64,000 nt of DNA from Paraspadella gotoi (taxonomy: Eukaryota > Chaetognatha): NCBI GenBank assembly GCA_051294375.1, contig CM119267.1:17834992-17898991 (forward strand). Direction: 5' to 3'. The notes under the pieces are model-generated. The model was not told the origin of the DNA. It searched no databases and was given only the letters and a program-made list of their open reading frames with translations. How positions within the stretch are numbered: the stretch's first letter is position 1; every line of letters starts with the position of its first letter. This document shows positions 10,754 through 22,370 of the stretch, one piece after another. The translations under genes and the position numbers were made by a program.

Positions 10754-11720
10754 ACATTGGAATTACCGTTCTCGTTTGTTTTTTATCTTTTCATTTATTT
10801 TTTTACGATTTCGTTTTTAATTCCTTAACTTTCTTCTCACTTTTTCCCGTCGTTTACTGTCTCGATTCTACTCGACAATTTCTCTCCGATTGTTGAAGCG
10901 ATTACGAAGAAGTTAAAACGCAAACATAATCATAAAAAACATAATCGTAAAAATACGAAAATTACCCATCGGTCCTCGTTATTTCAAAAGTGACATTACT
11001 ATAAAAATAAAGCGACGCTAACGATCGTTGAGCCAAAAAAAAATGGGGTGAAAACGAGACGGAAAGGGTTGGGTGTCGCTGACCAGATCGAGAGACGTTG
11101 AGTCAAAACATGACTCGAGGACTTTCGGCTGACTTTGATTGGCGAAGGAGTTAGCGTTTGACCTGCAACTTCGTTAATTGAAACAGCTCGTAATTTTTCT
11201 TTCAGGGCGTCATATTGTTTTCGGTTCTCTGACCCCTTCCCCATTTTCTCATTTCTGGAATGAGCTACTAAGGATAATAATTACAGCCATAACTGAAAAT
11301 GAAAAAAACTAGCATTTTAAATTTGCAATGACAGATCACCTGAAAAGGATTTAGACAGAAGAAAGTCGCGTAAAGAAGTATATGGAGAAAAAGTGAAAAA
11401 TACAATAAAGTTTTTAAAAAATAATTAATTTAAAAAAAGTCATTAAACTCGAGCGAGAAAAAAACAATTCGCCGAATCCCAAATTCGGATCCATGACAAT
11501 TGACCATGACCAATTGACCCTTTCTAATTCTGAACCGCGAAAAGTTTTCTCTTTTCGGTGTCCCAATATTCATTCGTTTCTTACGTTAATTCTTTATTTG
11601 TTTTTCTTTTAAATTGTTTTTTCAACTTCATTTTTTATTTCTTTCTCTCTCCATTTTTCATTCGCTTTATTTTACGTCGTTGTGTTCTGCCTTCTTTTTT
11701 CTTAATTCATTCTTTTTTTA

Positions 11721-12056
11721 GTTGCGCCGCGAGTACTCGCGGAGCAACTCTATAAGTCGATTAGTCGGTCCGTCGGTCGGTCCGGCGGTCGGTCGGTATT
11801 TCTGACCGTCGGTCTGTCCCACTTACGTTAAAAATGCATATAATTTGTTCTTTTGTTAAGACAGAAAAAACCCTCAAATCTAAGTGACTGCAAGCGCCGC
11901 CTTCAGGAAATCCTAAAACTATAAAAAATAAAAGACGGAATTTCGATGCAGTGCATGTCATAAATACACAGGCTAAGAAAGTTAATATAATTATGTTATG
12001 TCACGTCATGTCATGTCACGAGAAATACACGTAATAAGCAGTCACTAGGGCGCAAC
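11721..12056 (+). mobile_element. Hairpin-ended non-autonomous element, copy B
   Basis: Same architecture and clear sequence similarity to copy A: terminal hairpin (11,721-11,748, one mismatch), TCTATAAGTC, an expanded GGTC/GTCC array, ACTTACGTTAAAAATGCATA, the CGCCGCCTTCAGGAA block, a degenerate CATGTCA run and a terminal GGGCGCAAC. Both copies are preceded by TTTTTA and followed by ACATT, so the element may extend a few bases on each side. It differs from copy A by substitutions as well as indels, so it is a genuine second family member. Confidence 0.55.
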
Positions 12057-12194
12057 ACATTTAGATTACTGTTCTTGCTTTTTTCATTTCTCGACTTCAT
12101 TCTTTTCCCCCTTCCTTCTACTATCTTTCTCTCATTGTGAATTTTTTAATTAACTCTTTCAGATTGAAAAAAATTCATGTAATTCGTTTCTCTC

Positions 12195-12285
12195 TTTTTT
12201 TTTCCCGCCATATCTTCCTCATCCTCTTCCTCCTTCTTTTTTTTTTCCCGCCACATCTTCCTCATCCTCTTCCTTCTCCTTTCTT
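12195..12285. repeat. 43-bp tandem duplication with two TTTCCCGCC sites
   Basis: Two tandem units each hold T(n)CCCGCCA followed by ATCTTCCTCATCCTCTTCC; the CCCGCCA words start near 12,204 and 12,247. TTTCCCGCC matches the E2F consensus, so this could be a paired E2F site. The pyrimidine-rich context makes chance plausible. Confidence 0.5.
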
Positions 12286-12500
12286 CCCTGTTCTGCCCGA
12301 ATCGGCTCGATGATTCTTTTCTTTTTTTTTATTTCGTTAATTTTTTTAAATCTCTATCTCTCTCTCTTTTTCGCTCTTAGCATATTTCTGTAAATCCTTG
12401 CATAATCCTTGCAATTTGTCATGAATCATTAGCCAAGTGATAACTAAAAAAAAACTTTTTGACAGCTTGATAGACAGACTATATGCGAGCGAATAGAAAA

Positions 12501-12506
<6 letters not shown>

Positions 12507-12548
<42 letters not shown>

Positions 12549-12562
12549 CACGCGCGCGCGCT
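12507..12562. repeat. (CT)n then CGCGCGCGC
   Basis: A CT array of about 40 bases is followed within 10 bases by an alternating CG run, a potential Z-DNA former. Confidence 0.85.
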
Positions 12563-13098
12563 CAAACGACCTCAGCCTAAAAGTGATGTTTTGACAAACA
12601 CCGTCGAGCATTTTTCTACAACCATTGTTTTCCTTCCTGTTTGTTTTTTCGCAAGAAAACAAATCATCTCGTTCGAAGAGAAAACAATTTTAGCGCAGCT
12701 GAATTTCCAGAGTTGGAAATTGAAAATCGTGGTAGTATGTCGCATCTGCGAGATACATCACCGAGTTCGCCAGCTGCGACGCTAAAAAAAAAAACAAAGT
12801 AAACGTTAAATTCCCACGACGCTGAGAACTTTGACGATGTATCTTCGCGGTTCATCGGTAGCGACGTTGCTCGTCACCTGGAGAGGCGAAGCCGCTGGCA
12901 AAAAAAAAAGAAAAGGCTTTTTCTCATGACCGAAAGCCTCTTATGAATATTAACGAACTTAAGATTTTAGGAATGAGAAAAAAGACGAGTAAACAAAAAT
13001 GATAGTGAAAAAAAAAGAAAGCAGTAAACAATTAAACATAACAAACTCCTAAGCACGTGACAAACTACAGAATACAATTATGGAAACAACAAGTGGGG

Positions 13099-13254
<156 letters not shown>

Positions 13255-13429
13255 CGAATGTTATCGCTTACGCTCTTCCCGACGCGCGTCTCTACCGCTA
13301 GAAGTCGTTTATTAATGACGTTAAAAGAAGGAAAAAAAAACTCCATTAAGTCAAGAAGCCGGAGTTTCTGGTTTATCGGAGGACATTCGTCATTGGCGCC
13401 GCTAGAGGGAAGCGCTTCCGCCGGAGTCG

Positions 13430-13660
13430 GGAAGGAAGCGAGGAAAAGGGAAGGAAGCGAAAGGAGATAGAAGATTAAAATGAAGCGGGATTGAGTTAAT
13501 GAAAGAAAATGAAGAATGGGAGGAAAAAAAAGAAAATTGGATTGAAACGAGAAATTAAAAATTAAAAAAATTAAAAAGAAGTGAAATGACGAAGGATGTA
13601 AGTTTAAAACAATGATGAATGAACTGGGGAAATTTAATGAAATCAAAATTAAGAAATTAA
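13430..13660. other. Purine-rich single-copy block of D1
   Basis: AAGGAAGCG and GAAATTAAAA words repeat loosely. No gene. The minus strand gives a Phe/Leu/Ser-rich frame that merges into the CT reading of the GA array. Confidence 0.45.
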
Positions 13661-13898
13661 TAAAGGGAGGACACGAAGCATAGCAATGAAAAAAATATCA
13701 ATTTTAAAGTTATTTAGTAACACCTGTTTTGACTTCACAGGTTTTTCTTTTTTATCAAGTTGGTTTGTCTTGAAGTTGAATGAGAAGATTCGTAAGTGAA
13801 TAACTGAAGACATAACCGAAGAAGGATAACAAAATCAATCACGAGAAACGAGGTCGTCATCAAATAATGATTACGCATTTTAATAAATTAAAGAAGAT

Positions 13899-13904
<6 letters not shown>

Positions 13905-13939
<35 letters not shown>

Positions 13940-14270
13940 GATCACTGGCGTGTTTAATGGCGGTCGTTTTCCAAATGTCGTTGCCTCGGACGCAAATGAT
14001 TGCTCTGACCTTTTTTTTTCTCCTCTTAACGAGACAACGAGACTCGCGAAGGTAAAACGAATCTGTTGTTCCTTTGTTTTGGACTCTGAAAAGTTTTGCT
14101 GAGGAAGAGGAGGTGAACCGATTGGCGCGCCGCGGGCGATGGAGAAAGGAATTAAATCGGGAGAAGACAAAAGGGCCATGATTAAAGTCTGAGGGGAGAG
14201 GAATTTTCTTAGATAAGAAAGAGAGAGAGCTAAACAAACTTACCAGAGATAAAAGAGAGAGAGAGAGAGG

Positions 14271-14302
<32 letters not shown>

Positions 14303-14310
14303 GAGAGTAA
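13905..14310. repeat. Two (GA)n arrays flanking a mixed segment
   Basis: GA arrays at 13,905-13,941 and 14,210-14,310 enclose about 270 bases of single-copy sequence containing GGCGCGCCGC. The matching D2 segment at 33,590-34,078 reads as broken CT arrays. Confidence 0.85.
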
Positions 14311-14499
14311 GAGAGAAAGATGAAGTCAAAAAGAATGAGGAGACAATGAAGACATAGACCGCTAAAACTAAGAGACAGAGACAACCAAGAGGCAAAGAGA
14401 GAGAGACAGAGTCAAAAAAGGGCGGGAATTCCCCTGATGGCCGACTTTCGATTTTCTTACTACTTTCTCATGCAGATCCAAACGGAGGTTGAATAGTGA

Positions 14500-14975
14500 A
14501 CGACGACGACGATGACGGCGACGACGATAATGTTGTCGAAAACGAAGGGCAATGACGACGACGACGACGACGACGACGACGATTATTGTCCGATGATCGT
14601 GAAACGTAAGACGAGAGCGAGAGCGAAAACCGATACTGCGAGCAGACACAATGACAGAGATGACCACGATCATGACAATAATGACAACGCTGATGGAAGG
14701 AGCGACAACATCAACCACAATGACGAAACCCCATCGAACATGCGCCTAAAATATGGCGACGAGAATAGTTTTAAAAAGAAGCCGAGAACGACGACGACAA
14801 CGGAGACGACGAAAACGACGACGACAACAACGATGTTGATAATGATTCCCCATCCCGCCGACGACGAAAAAAGCCTACGCTCCGCACCGATCGATCATTT
14901 CTCATGTTTTCCAAAGAATAAACTTGTCGTCGTTGTTGTAGGACTTCGTCGTCGTCGTCGTCGTCTTTGTTGTTC
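14500..14975. repeat. Cluster of GAC/ACG triplet arrays
   Basis: Triplet runs at 14,504-14,530, 14,553-14,582, 14,790-14,832 and, on the other strand, 14,928-14,970. One plus frame (14,512-15,018) reads Asp/Thr-rich but loses frame in both other renderings of the unit, which argues against coding. Confidence 0.8.
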
Positions 14976-15329
14976 CCGCCAAATATTTCTGACAAATGAA
15001 AACAGAAATAAATGTTAAAAAAAAATGAAAAAAAAATTTCTTTCTTCGACGGATTACTTTCGTCATAGACGCGATATATTTGATAAATAGTTGCTAAAAG
15101 TTATAACTGACATATAGAAATTTTAAAAATTATATTCGGAAAAAATAAATTCACAAAACTGTTAACCCAGATCAAGGCTCGAAAATTACCAACCGAAACA
15201 TGTCCGTTTTATTTTGAAAATAAATTCGTTGTAGAACAATATTCAAATATTTTTTCGCTAAAATTAAAAGTTAAACCGAGATTTCTTTTCGTCTCTGCCC
15301 AACTTAAAAATCTCTCCTTTTCTCAGTTC

Positions 15330-15650
15330 CACGTTCCGTTTCGTCGCTCGCAGGATCAGGCGACGACAGCAGCAGCAGCCAGCCGCATCAGGCGCCGCTT
15401 GGTTTCCCTCCGCCGCCAATGACGTCATTTCTGCTGCGTCGAAGATTAAAATTTCGCGCCGATCACTCGATTCTTCGAAGACCCGGCTTTTTCAACGCCC
15501 ACTTTTGGAGCGCTCTTTTAATTCGGCGCGCCTACGTGCAATTAAACGATAACGTCGCTCGTTCCCGACAAAATCGAGGAACTTCCGGCCGAAAGCGATC
15601 GCAAAGACAAGAAAGAGTTACCCCGATCGCTTCTCTAAACCGTCGCTAAG
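15330..15650. promoter_or_regulatory. GC-rich segment with CCAAT and CRE
   Basis: GC-rich sequence holds GCAGCAGCAGCC and then CCGCCAATGACGTCAT (about 15,411-15,427), a CCAAT box fused to a CREB/ATF site. In the inverted D2 copy (about 32,470) the CCAAT and TGACGT parts are kept, but D3 (about 58,150) has only a degraded version. An open frame of 76 codons starts inside it (15,419-15,649, plus) but shows no domain and does not keep frame between renderings. Confidence 0.3.
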
Positions 15651-15756
15651 TAACCAGTTATTTGCGTCTCTCTCTGATCCAACTGATTTTCCGAGGAACA
15701 GGTGTTGCGAAGTATTAGCGAAATCAGACAGATTGAGAGAGAGATTGAGAGAGAGA

Positions 15757-15962
15757 NNNNNNNNNNNNNNNNNNNNNNNNNNNNNNNNNNNNNNNNNNNN
15801 NNNNNNNNNNNNNNNNNNNNNNNNNNNNNNNNNNNNNNNNNNNNNNNNNNNNNNNNNNNNNNNNNNNNNNNNNNNNNNNNNNNNNNNNNNNNNNNNNNNN
15901 NNNNNNNNNNNNNNNNNNNNNNNNNNNNNNNNNNNNNNNNNNNNNNNNNNNNNNNNNNNNNN
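15757..15962. other. Assembly gap (206 N)
   Basis: An unsequenced gap inside a GA array; the flanks read GAGAGATTGAGAGAGAGA and CCGATACAAG. The D3 equivalent (about 58,475-58,680) is complete and shows a GA array followed by single-copy sequence, so roughly 200 bases is a reasonable size. Confidence 1.
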
Positions 15963-16358
15963 CCGATACAAGAAACAAACACTTTCACTCAGAAAATATA
16001 TACTCTATATTATGAGTTATCCTTTTTCATTGACGTAACTCCAGACTCTCTTGCATTCAATGGTTTATCCAAGATCATATCGGCCTCCTTCAAGAGAATC
16101 AACTCACTCATTCGTTGAAGGATCCAATTAACGGAAAAGCGATAGGCAAAGACGGCGCCACCCCCCCCCCCAAGTCTTGGCAACGACGCTGCTTCGTCGC
16201 CACCGAGACCTTTCTCGAAAGACGCCGGTTATCGAAAGAACGCGTTCGACGGTCTCGGCGTTCTCCAGACCGGAAATGAGGCATCGGCGCGTGACCGACC
16301 GGCGCCGACAGAGCGAATCGCTCGCTCTTTCGGCCAAGGAAATTTTCTGTCTGGTTCT

Positions 16359-16410
16359 CTCTCACCTCTCTCTCTCTCTCTCCCTCTCTTCTCTCTCTCT
16401 CTACTCTCTT

Positions 16411-16476
<66 letters not shown>
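16359..16476. repeat. Interrupted (CT)n array
   Basis: A CT array with TCCTC and TTCTC slips. The equivalents are 31,411-31,530 (reverse complement) and 59,092-59,217 (direct). Confidence 0.9.
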
Positions 16477-16481
<5 letters not shown>

Positions 16482-16666
16482 TTCCTCGTTTATCAACAGA
16501 CCAACGTCACGAAAAAAACAGATGACTCAAAAACAATACAGATGGCACGGCGAAAGAAATTGCGGGAAACGTCAAAACAAAACCGGGACGATGACGGACG
16601 TCAGAATTTTTTCCAGATATGATTGGGGCAAAGTGGGAGTTGGGCGAAGGAGTGAAGAAAGTGAAA

Positions 16667-16667
<1 letters not shown>

Positions 16668-16714
<47 letters not shown>

Positions 16715-16770
16715 GGAGAGAGAGAGAGTGCAGGAGATATAGAGAGAGACAGAGGACAGAGACAGAGAGA
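16668..16770. repeat. Interrupted (GA)n array
   Basis: A GA array with GGAG and CAGGAG interruptions, 190 bases downstream of the CT array on the same strand, so the two could pair as an inverted repeat. Confidence 0.9.
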
Positions 16771-17217
16771 AGGCAAAGTGTGGAAAAGAAAGGCGGGGAG
16801 ATAATCCCTTCCATTTTCCGGCGAAATGTAGCGAAAAATTTATGTTACATTGAGGAAATGTAACCCTTGAAAGGGATCGAGATAAGGAATCGAGTTTTTG
16901 AAGCGGTTTCGCTATTTTTATTAGCTTTGAGAAAAATAATCATAATCACCATGTTCCGTAAGATCAAAGTATTTTAACATTCTAATATCACTTTTTCAAC
17001 TTATATGTTGCAAAAAGATTCTGTGAAATATGTTGTTTTATCTGTGATATATTTTATTTAATCTTTTTTTAATTATTTTTCATTCAAAAACTGCGACACG
17101 GAAATGAAGATGTCAAAAACAAAAGTCTAAAAAAAAATCCCAAAATATGGGTTTTTGAGAAAGCGATAAAAAAATACAAAAAAAAAACCTGCGCGATTGC
17201 TTGCGTGAAGAGACACG

Positions 17218-17265
17218 TCATCTTCGACGACGAACGCGACGACGACGACGTTGAATGACGACGAC
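17218..17265. repeat. (CGA)n triplet run
   Basis: Short GAC/ACG triplet runs. The clean D2 rendering (29,498-29,550) shows a longer, purer array, so the D1 version may be under-called. Confidence 0.75.
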
Positions 17266-17401
17266 GACAGGGCGATTTTCTCGGAAAAGGAGGTTCACGG
17301 CGACTCAGAAAACTCGAAACATAAAAGATAAAACAAAGAATATAGGGCGCCTATAAAATGAACGCTGATCATGATAGAAAAAAAAAAGAAACAAACAGAA
17401 G

Positions 17402-17404
<3 letters not shown>

Positions 17405-17440
<36 letters not shown>

Positions 17441-17515
17441 ACTGCAGAGAGCAGAGAGAGAGACTGAGAGAGAGAGGAGAATGAGAGAGAGAGGAGAGAG
17501 AGAGAGGAGCGTTGG
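17405..17515. repeat. Interrupted (GA)n array
   Basis: A GA array broken by ACTGCAGAGAGCAGAG. The same interruptions occur exactly, in reverse complement, at 30,373-30,483, whereas the D2 direct rendering at 29,690-29,797 is pure GA. This difference is used below to diagnose reuse of one read. Confidence 0.95.
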
Positions 17516-17819
17516 CCTCCCCTAATCAGCCATTCACATAGCGTTTCGCGCCGGATGCACATCACCATAAACTTCTACGTGACGAATTAGAAAACTCGTG
17601 GATTCACCGGCTGCGCGTCTGGGAGACGAGTCGCCAAATGAGGGGCCAGTTACATTCGGGAATTGTAATGGGAATGAGTTAGTACATCCGGACAAATGGT
17701 AACAATGGGAGAAATACATTCGATAATCGTTAATTGGGTGGATTAAGCGTAACATTTTGATTATAGCATGATAAGGAAGCTTGGGATAAAAATGACGTTG
17801 GTTGTTTATTTATAAGTTA

Positions 17820-19026
17820 AAAACAATAAACTATAGTTAATAACTATTACCTAATGACATATCGAAAATACTACTTTTCCCACCTTTGCCTTACTTTGTC
17901 TCTTTGTTTGACAGCTTGAAAAGTTAGAACTCAGATTGTTTTTCCTAGGTATTGTAAACATCTGATAAGAATCGGTCTAATTTTTAAAACTTAACGTCAA
18001 ATAATCGCTATTTATTTCCACTCTTTCCTTTTTGCGATTAACAATTTACATTAAAAACGGATCGCGGTTCCATTTGGAGTCGCTCCGTTCACCGCGTCAC
18101 TCCTTCAATGCAAATCGGATGTTTGCGCATCGTGCGGCAAATCGCACACAAATTACGCTGTCGGTATGTACAATTAAATACGCACGAACGAGATTCGATC
18201 GTCGCTGATAAAGAATCTTAGCCATTCGATCGATACAAAATTGTAGCAAAAAAAAAAACGAGAAAAATAATCAAAACGAGGCCCACGAATACGATTATTA
18301 AAAAGGGGGAAAAAAAATATGCATGATGCTTGTTCTTGGGAAAAAAATGTATAGATAGAATTTAGCGGTTGACTCTATGACGACCTAACAATTATAATTT
18401 ATCATCGAATCGAACCGTTGAGCGGACTAATCACCGATGACCTGGCTCGACCCCTGACGGGGCGAGGGTGAACTTTTTTACCGGTGGCGATAAAGCGTCA
18501 CGAGAGGAGACTCAATGGTCGTCTTTCGGGACCGAAGTGTTCGCAGAAGAAGGCTTGTGACTTGTGCATGTAGAGTGAAGATAAATATTTCACCAAATAT
18601 GACGAGAAACGAAATTTAGAAATCAAAAACGTATGTATTATCAAATAAACAAGTTCAAGCCCAACGAAGATCACCATTGAACGAAATAATTCGATTAACT
18701 TCTCACGCGTTTCTTGTTAATTAACGAAGGAATCGAACCAGAAAAAAAAGTCGCCTCAATTCAGATTCAATTTACCCGACGCATAAAAAAAAAAAAAAAG
18801 AAAAAAAAAAGAACAGCCCGACGCAATCGAATTCTCCTGGCGAGCGGAGGAGGAAAACGGAAGAAAACAAAACAACAACGGCGAAGCCGCCAAAGCAAAG
18901 TCGTGGCCCGGTAGGTTTTTTTTTATGGCAATCGTCTCGCTCTCCCTCTCTCTCCCCTCTACCGTATGATTGCCTAACTCGGCCACTGGCCAAAGGGTGG
19001 ATGTGAGGGGGAAAAGGGGGGGTATG
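17820..19026. other. Single-copy part of D1, no gene
   Basis: Mixed AT-rich and GC-richer sequence present in all three renderings (D2 37,880-39,040; D3 60,600-61,770). It contains a 21-base hairpin at 18,446-18,466 (CTCG/CCCC pairing with GGGG/CGAG, one bulged A) and an ATGCAAAT word near 18,118. No frame is shared by the three renderings. Confidence 0.5.
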
Positions 19027-19029
19027 AGA

Positions 19030-19030
19030 G

Positions 19031-19066
<36 letters not shown>

Positions 19067-19135
19067 GAGAGGAAGGGGAAGAGGGAGAGAGAGAGAAAGA
19101 GAGACGAGACGAGAGAGAGAGAGAGAGAGAGAGTC
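19030..19135. repeat. Interrupted (GA)n array
   Basis: A GA array with GGAAGGGGAAG and GACGAGACG interruptions. The D2 equivalent falls in an N run; the D3 equivalent is 61,765-61,871. Confidence 0.9.
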
Positions 19136-19701
19136 CCACGGCACTCCGATACCTCGACGGACTTTTATTGGCTTCCTACACACGTAAGTAAACATAAAAA
19201 CCTTTTCGCCAACAAGGTGACCGGGCGCCCGGGACGGAAGTTGGAGGTGGCGAGGGGTGGTGATCCGCGGAAAAAGTGGGATTTGATCGGAGAAAAGAGA
19301 AGTGAGAAAGGAAAGGACAATTATAGGGTGGGGAAGATAGAATAAGGCGTGAAAAGAGTTGTTCAATATAAGTGAAAAAAGGATAACAGAAATTAAAAAG
19401 AGGTAAAGAAAGGAAGATGAGTGAAGAAAGGACAATGAAAACCGTTAATAATTTAAAAATTTGCGTTTTAACGAAACGGCAATGGGAAGTAAGGCAGATA
19501 TGTAAAGAGCAGAAGTGAAAGGGGAGGAGTAAAGACTTAAGAATATGGCGGCGGGGAAAAAAAAAAAAGTGAAAAGAATAAATTTTGGTTTTTGACGCTT
19601 CAGACGGAGAAAAAGGTCGAATGCGGAAAAAAGGGTGCAGGCATTCGCGGAAACATATTAATCACGTGGTGGCGACCAGAACAGAAGATGTCGAAGCCAT
19701 C

Positions 19702-19709
19702 GGCGGTGG
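19702..19709. repeat. Left target-site duplication GGCGGTGG
   Basis: The 8-bp word GGCGGTGG sits at the left edge of the inserted DNA and is repeated at 23,364-23,371. The uninterrupted D3 site at 62,410-62,417 has it once, which defines it as a target duplication. Confidence 0.75.
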
Positions 19710-19734
19710 GGAGATATGTATCTCCCAATCCTTC

Positions 19735-19950
19735 CGCCCCGCGGTGGTGGCTCTAGGGCTGCCCCAGGGGGCAGACTATTTCCAGGGGAGCCAGCAAAAT
19801 GGTCATTGAAGGGGGCGCCCCTAATAGACCCAAAATGTTTGCCCCAGGGGAACCCCCCTGCGGGCGGCCCCCTAGGCGGCCAAATAAAGTCTGCCCCTGG
19901 GGTAACCCCTGGCGGAGCAAAAAAAGTGCTCCCCCTGGGCGAGTTAAGGA
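19735..19950. repeat. Left GC-rich dyad block
   Basis: A very GC-rich block holds repeated dyads of the CCCCAGGGG / CCCCTGGGG type (near 19,761, 19,840 and 19,895) separated by short A- or T-runs. Related blocks occur at the other end of the insertion. The frame at 19,716-19,964 is Gly/Pro-rich only because of these dyads. Confidence 0.65.
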
Positions 19951-20027
19951 GAGAGCAAAGTTAGATTAAAAAATATACTTTCTGACAACTTTTATAATAT
20001 CTGAGAATCTTCCCCCTGTCTGTTTAC

Positions 20028-20190
20028 TCTCTCTTTCTCTCTTTCTCTTTCTCTCTCACTTCTCTCTCTCTTCTCTCTCTCTCTTCTCTTTCTTTCTCTC
20101 TCTCTCTCTTTTCTCTTTTTTTTCTTCTTTCTTTTTCTTTCTCTCTTTCTTTTCTCGATCTCTCTATCTTTTTCTTTCTCTCTAATCTTT
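20028..20190. repeat. CT/CTTT-rich tract
   Basis: A pyrimidine tract with mixed CTCT and CTTT words between the GC-rich block and the nested foldback element. A GA-rich tract at 23,062-23,125 mirrors it. Confidence 0.85.
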
Positions 20191-20221
20191 AAGACTTGTT
20201 TATGTACTAAAAAAAAATATA

Positions 20222-22368
20222 CAGTATCGGTTTTGGAAGAACCTGGAAAAGTCCAGGGAGCCTGTAACTTTTTTCGTAAATTGCTGGGAAATTCAGCTTG
20301 AAATCGAAATACGGGTTAGACCTGAGGGTGGTTATTCCCCATAAGAGTTTGAGCCACTTTAAAAAAAAAATTACGTGAATGGGCATTTTTTTGGATACAA
20401 AAAAATTAATTTTGCATACTGTAAAAAAAATATGGTAGTAAATAACTCTTAATATTATGGTGATATAACTGGGAGGGCGTTGCCTAAAAACCAGTGGTAA
20501 AAAACAAAATGATCAAATACAGCCTTTGTTAAAAACTCATTGCATTAACAGTAGCAATATATGTTTTTTTATAATATTGTATTTTTCACGTCTTATGATA
20601 ATTTAAAAAAAATTATTTCAAAATAATAGCTCACTATACACAATAACATACAATGAATAAAATAGAATATTGTTATTCTTTTAATCCAAAATTACATTTT
20701 CAACAAAATCAACATATGCATTTTTTTATTGAACAAATGTTTTTTATAAAAATAGTTTAATTATGCCAACCCACATCCTCGATGCACTGATTACAAATAT
20801 TATAATTTTTTTTTAAATACGACTACCATATTATGAATTTCAAAACCTTAAAAAATACAGAAAAACACCCTAATCAAACTTTAATAATAAAACCGCATTC
20901 CAATGACCATTACGTCTCTCATACTTTAATTACATTATCAAGGGAGAACCATCAGGTTTATTGTGTGAAAGTTATAGATAACTTTGAAAAGGAATGACTG
21001 CAAGGAAGGCGAAAAATAGGGATGGATGAACTTTATCAGCTTGTAATTGAATAATTGTACTCTTGCCTAATAAAGGCAGAACAAAGTAAAATTTTTATTT
21101 TTAAGACCGATTTAGATAGCCCATAAAAAGTTTTCTACACAAAGTATAATGCGTTTTTCAATATTTTGATGATAAGTGGTCAAATAACGGAATAAAACTC
21201 TTAAAACCATCATCATCTCGTCGTACCATAAAATTTTTATAGTTTTTGTTTAAAAATTAAGCAAATTAAAACAATAAAATTTTGAAAGTTCTTTGGTAGT
21301 AATATTTTTTATTTATTTTTTCAATCCTCTACCCAAATCCACTTTTAAAAATTTCTGATTTTGAAAAAAAAAATTTCATGATTTATAGTAATACGATAAA
21401 ACTTTAAATGCTTCATATATTATTTACTATGTATTAAAAATTTAATTTTTTTTTTCAATTTCATCCCACAGGGATGATCTAACGTTATTTATATTACAGA
21501 ACTTTCTTAGTTTTACTTTGTTTCGCCTTATTAAGCAAGAGTATATTATTCAAATTAAAGCTGATATAGTTCACATCATATTTTTTCCCTTCCTGTGCAG
21601 TCATTCCTTATCAAAGTTATCTATAAACTTTCACACAATAAACCTATGGTTCTCCTTGATATGATTAAAGATGAGATCTGCTAATATCATTGGAACGGTT
21701 TTTTATTAAAGTTTGAATTAAGGTGTTTTCTGTATTTTTTAAGGTTTTGAAGGGGTTATATTTCATAATATATAGTTTCCTATTTAAAAAAAATTATATA
21801 TTTGCTAATCCAGTGCACCGAGGACAGTTGGTTGGTCATAATTACTATTTTTAAAAAACATTTGTTCAAAAAAATGCATATTTTGATATTTTTGTTGAAA
21901 TTAATTTTGGTGTTAAAGAATAACAAATATTCTATTTTATTCAATTGTATGTTATTGCGTGTATCAGTTAGCTATTTATTGAAATAATATTTTTTTTAAA
22001 TTTATTTAAAGACTAAAAAATACCATATCATAAAAAAATATATTGCCTACTCTATGCAAATGAGTTTTTAACAAAGCGTATTTGATCATTTGTTTACCAC
22101 TGGGGTTTAAGGCAACCCCTTCCCAGTTATATCACCTAATATAAGAGTATTTACTACCATATTTTTATTACAGTATCCAATTAATTTTTTATGTCCAAAA
22201 AACAATTGCCCATTCACTATTTTTTTTTTCAAAGAGGCTCAAACTCTTATTGGGCGAATAAACCACCCTCAGGTCTAACCCGTATTTAGATTTCAGCTGA
22301 TTTCCAGCATTTACAAAAAAAGTTACAGCCTCCCTGGACTTTTCCCAGGTTCTTTTCAAACCATACTG
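20222..22368. mobile_element. 2.15-kb foldback element, TA-flanked (Tc1/mariner-like ends)
   Basis: The ends are CAGTATCGGTTTTGG and the inverted CAAACCATACTG reading, each bordered by TA. The arms match over about 900 bases each: AACCTGG…GTCCAGGGAG near 20,240 pairs with 22,325-22,355, ACCTGAGGGTGG at 20,320 pairs with CCACCCTCAGGT at 22,262, and the AACTTTCACACAATA segment near 21,630 pairs with 20,965. The centre is about 21,300 with a roughly 350-base loop. TA duplication and CAGT ends are hallmarks of Tc1/mariner/pogo elements. There is no transposase, so it is a long foldback MITE. Arm differences include substitutions, so it is not a palindromic read artefact. Confidence 0.7.
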
Positions 22369-22370
22369 TA

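Noticed and set aside
15618-16118. Open frames through 15,757-15,962
   Set aside because: Most of each frame is N.
19716-19964. Gly/Pro-rich protein at the left GC block
   Set aside because: Its composition follows from the CCCC(A/T)GGGG dyads and the frame lies inside an inserted non-coding element.
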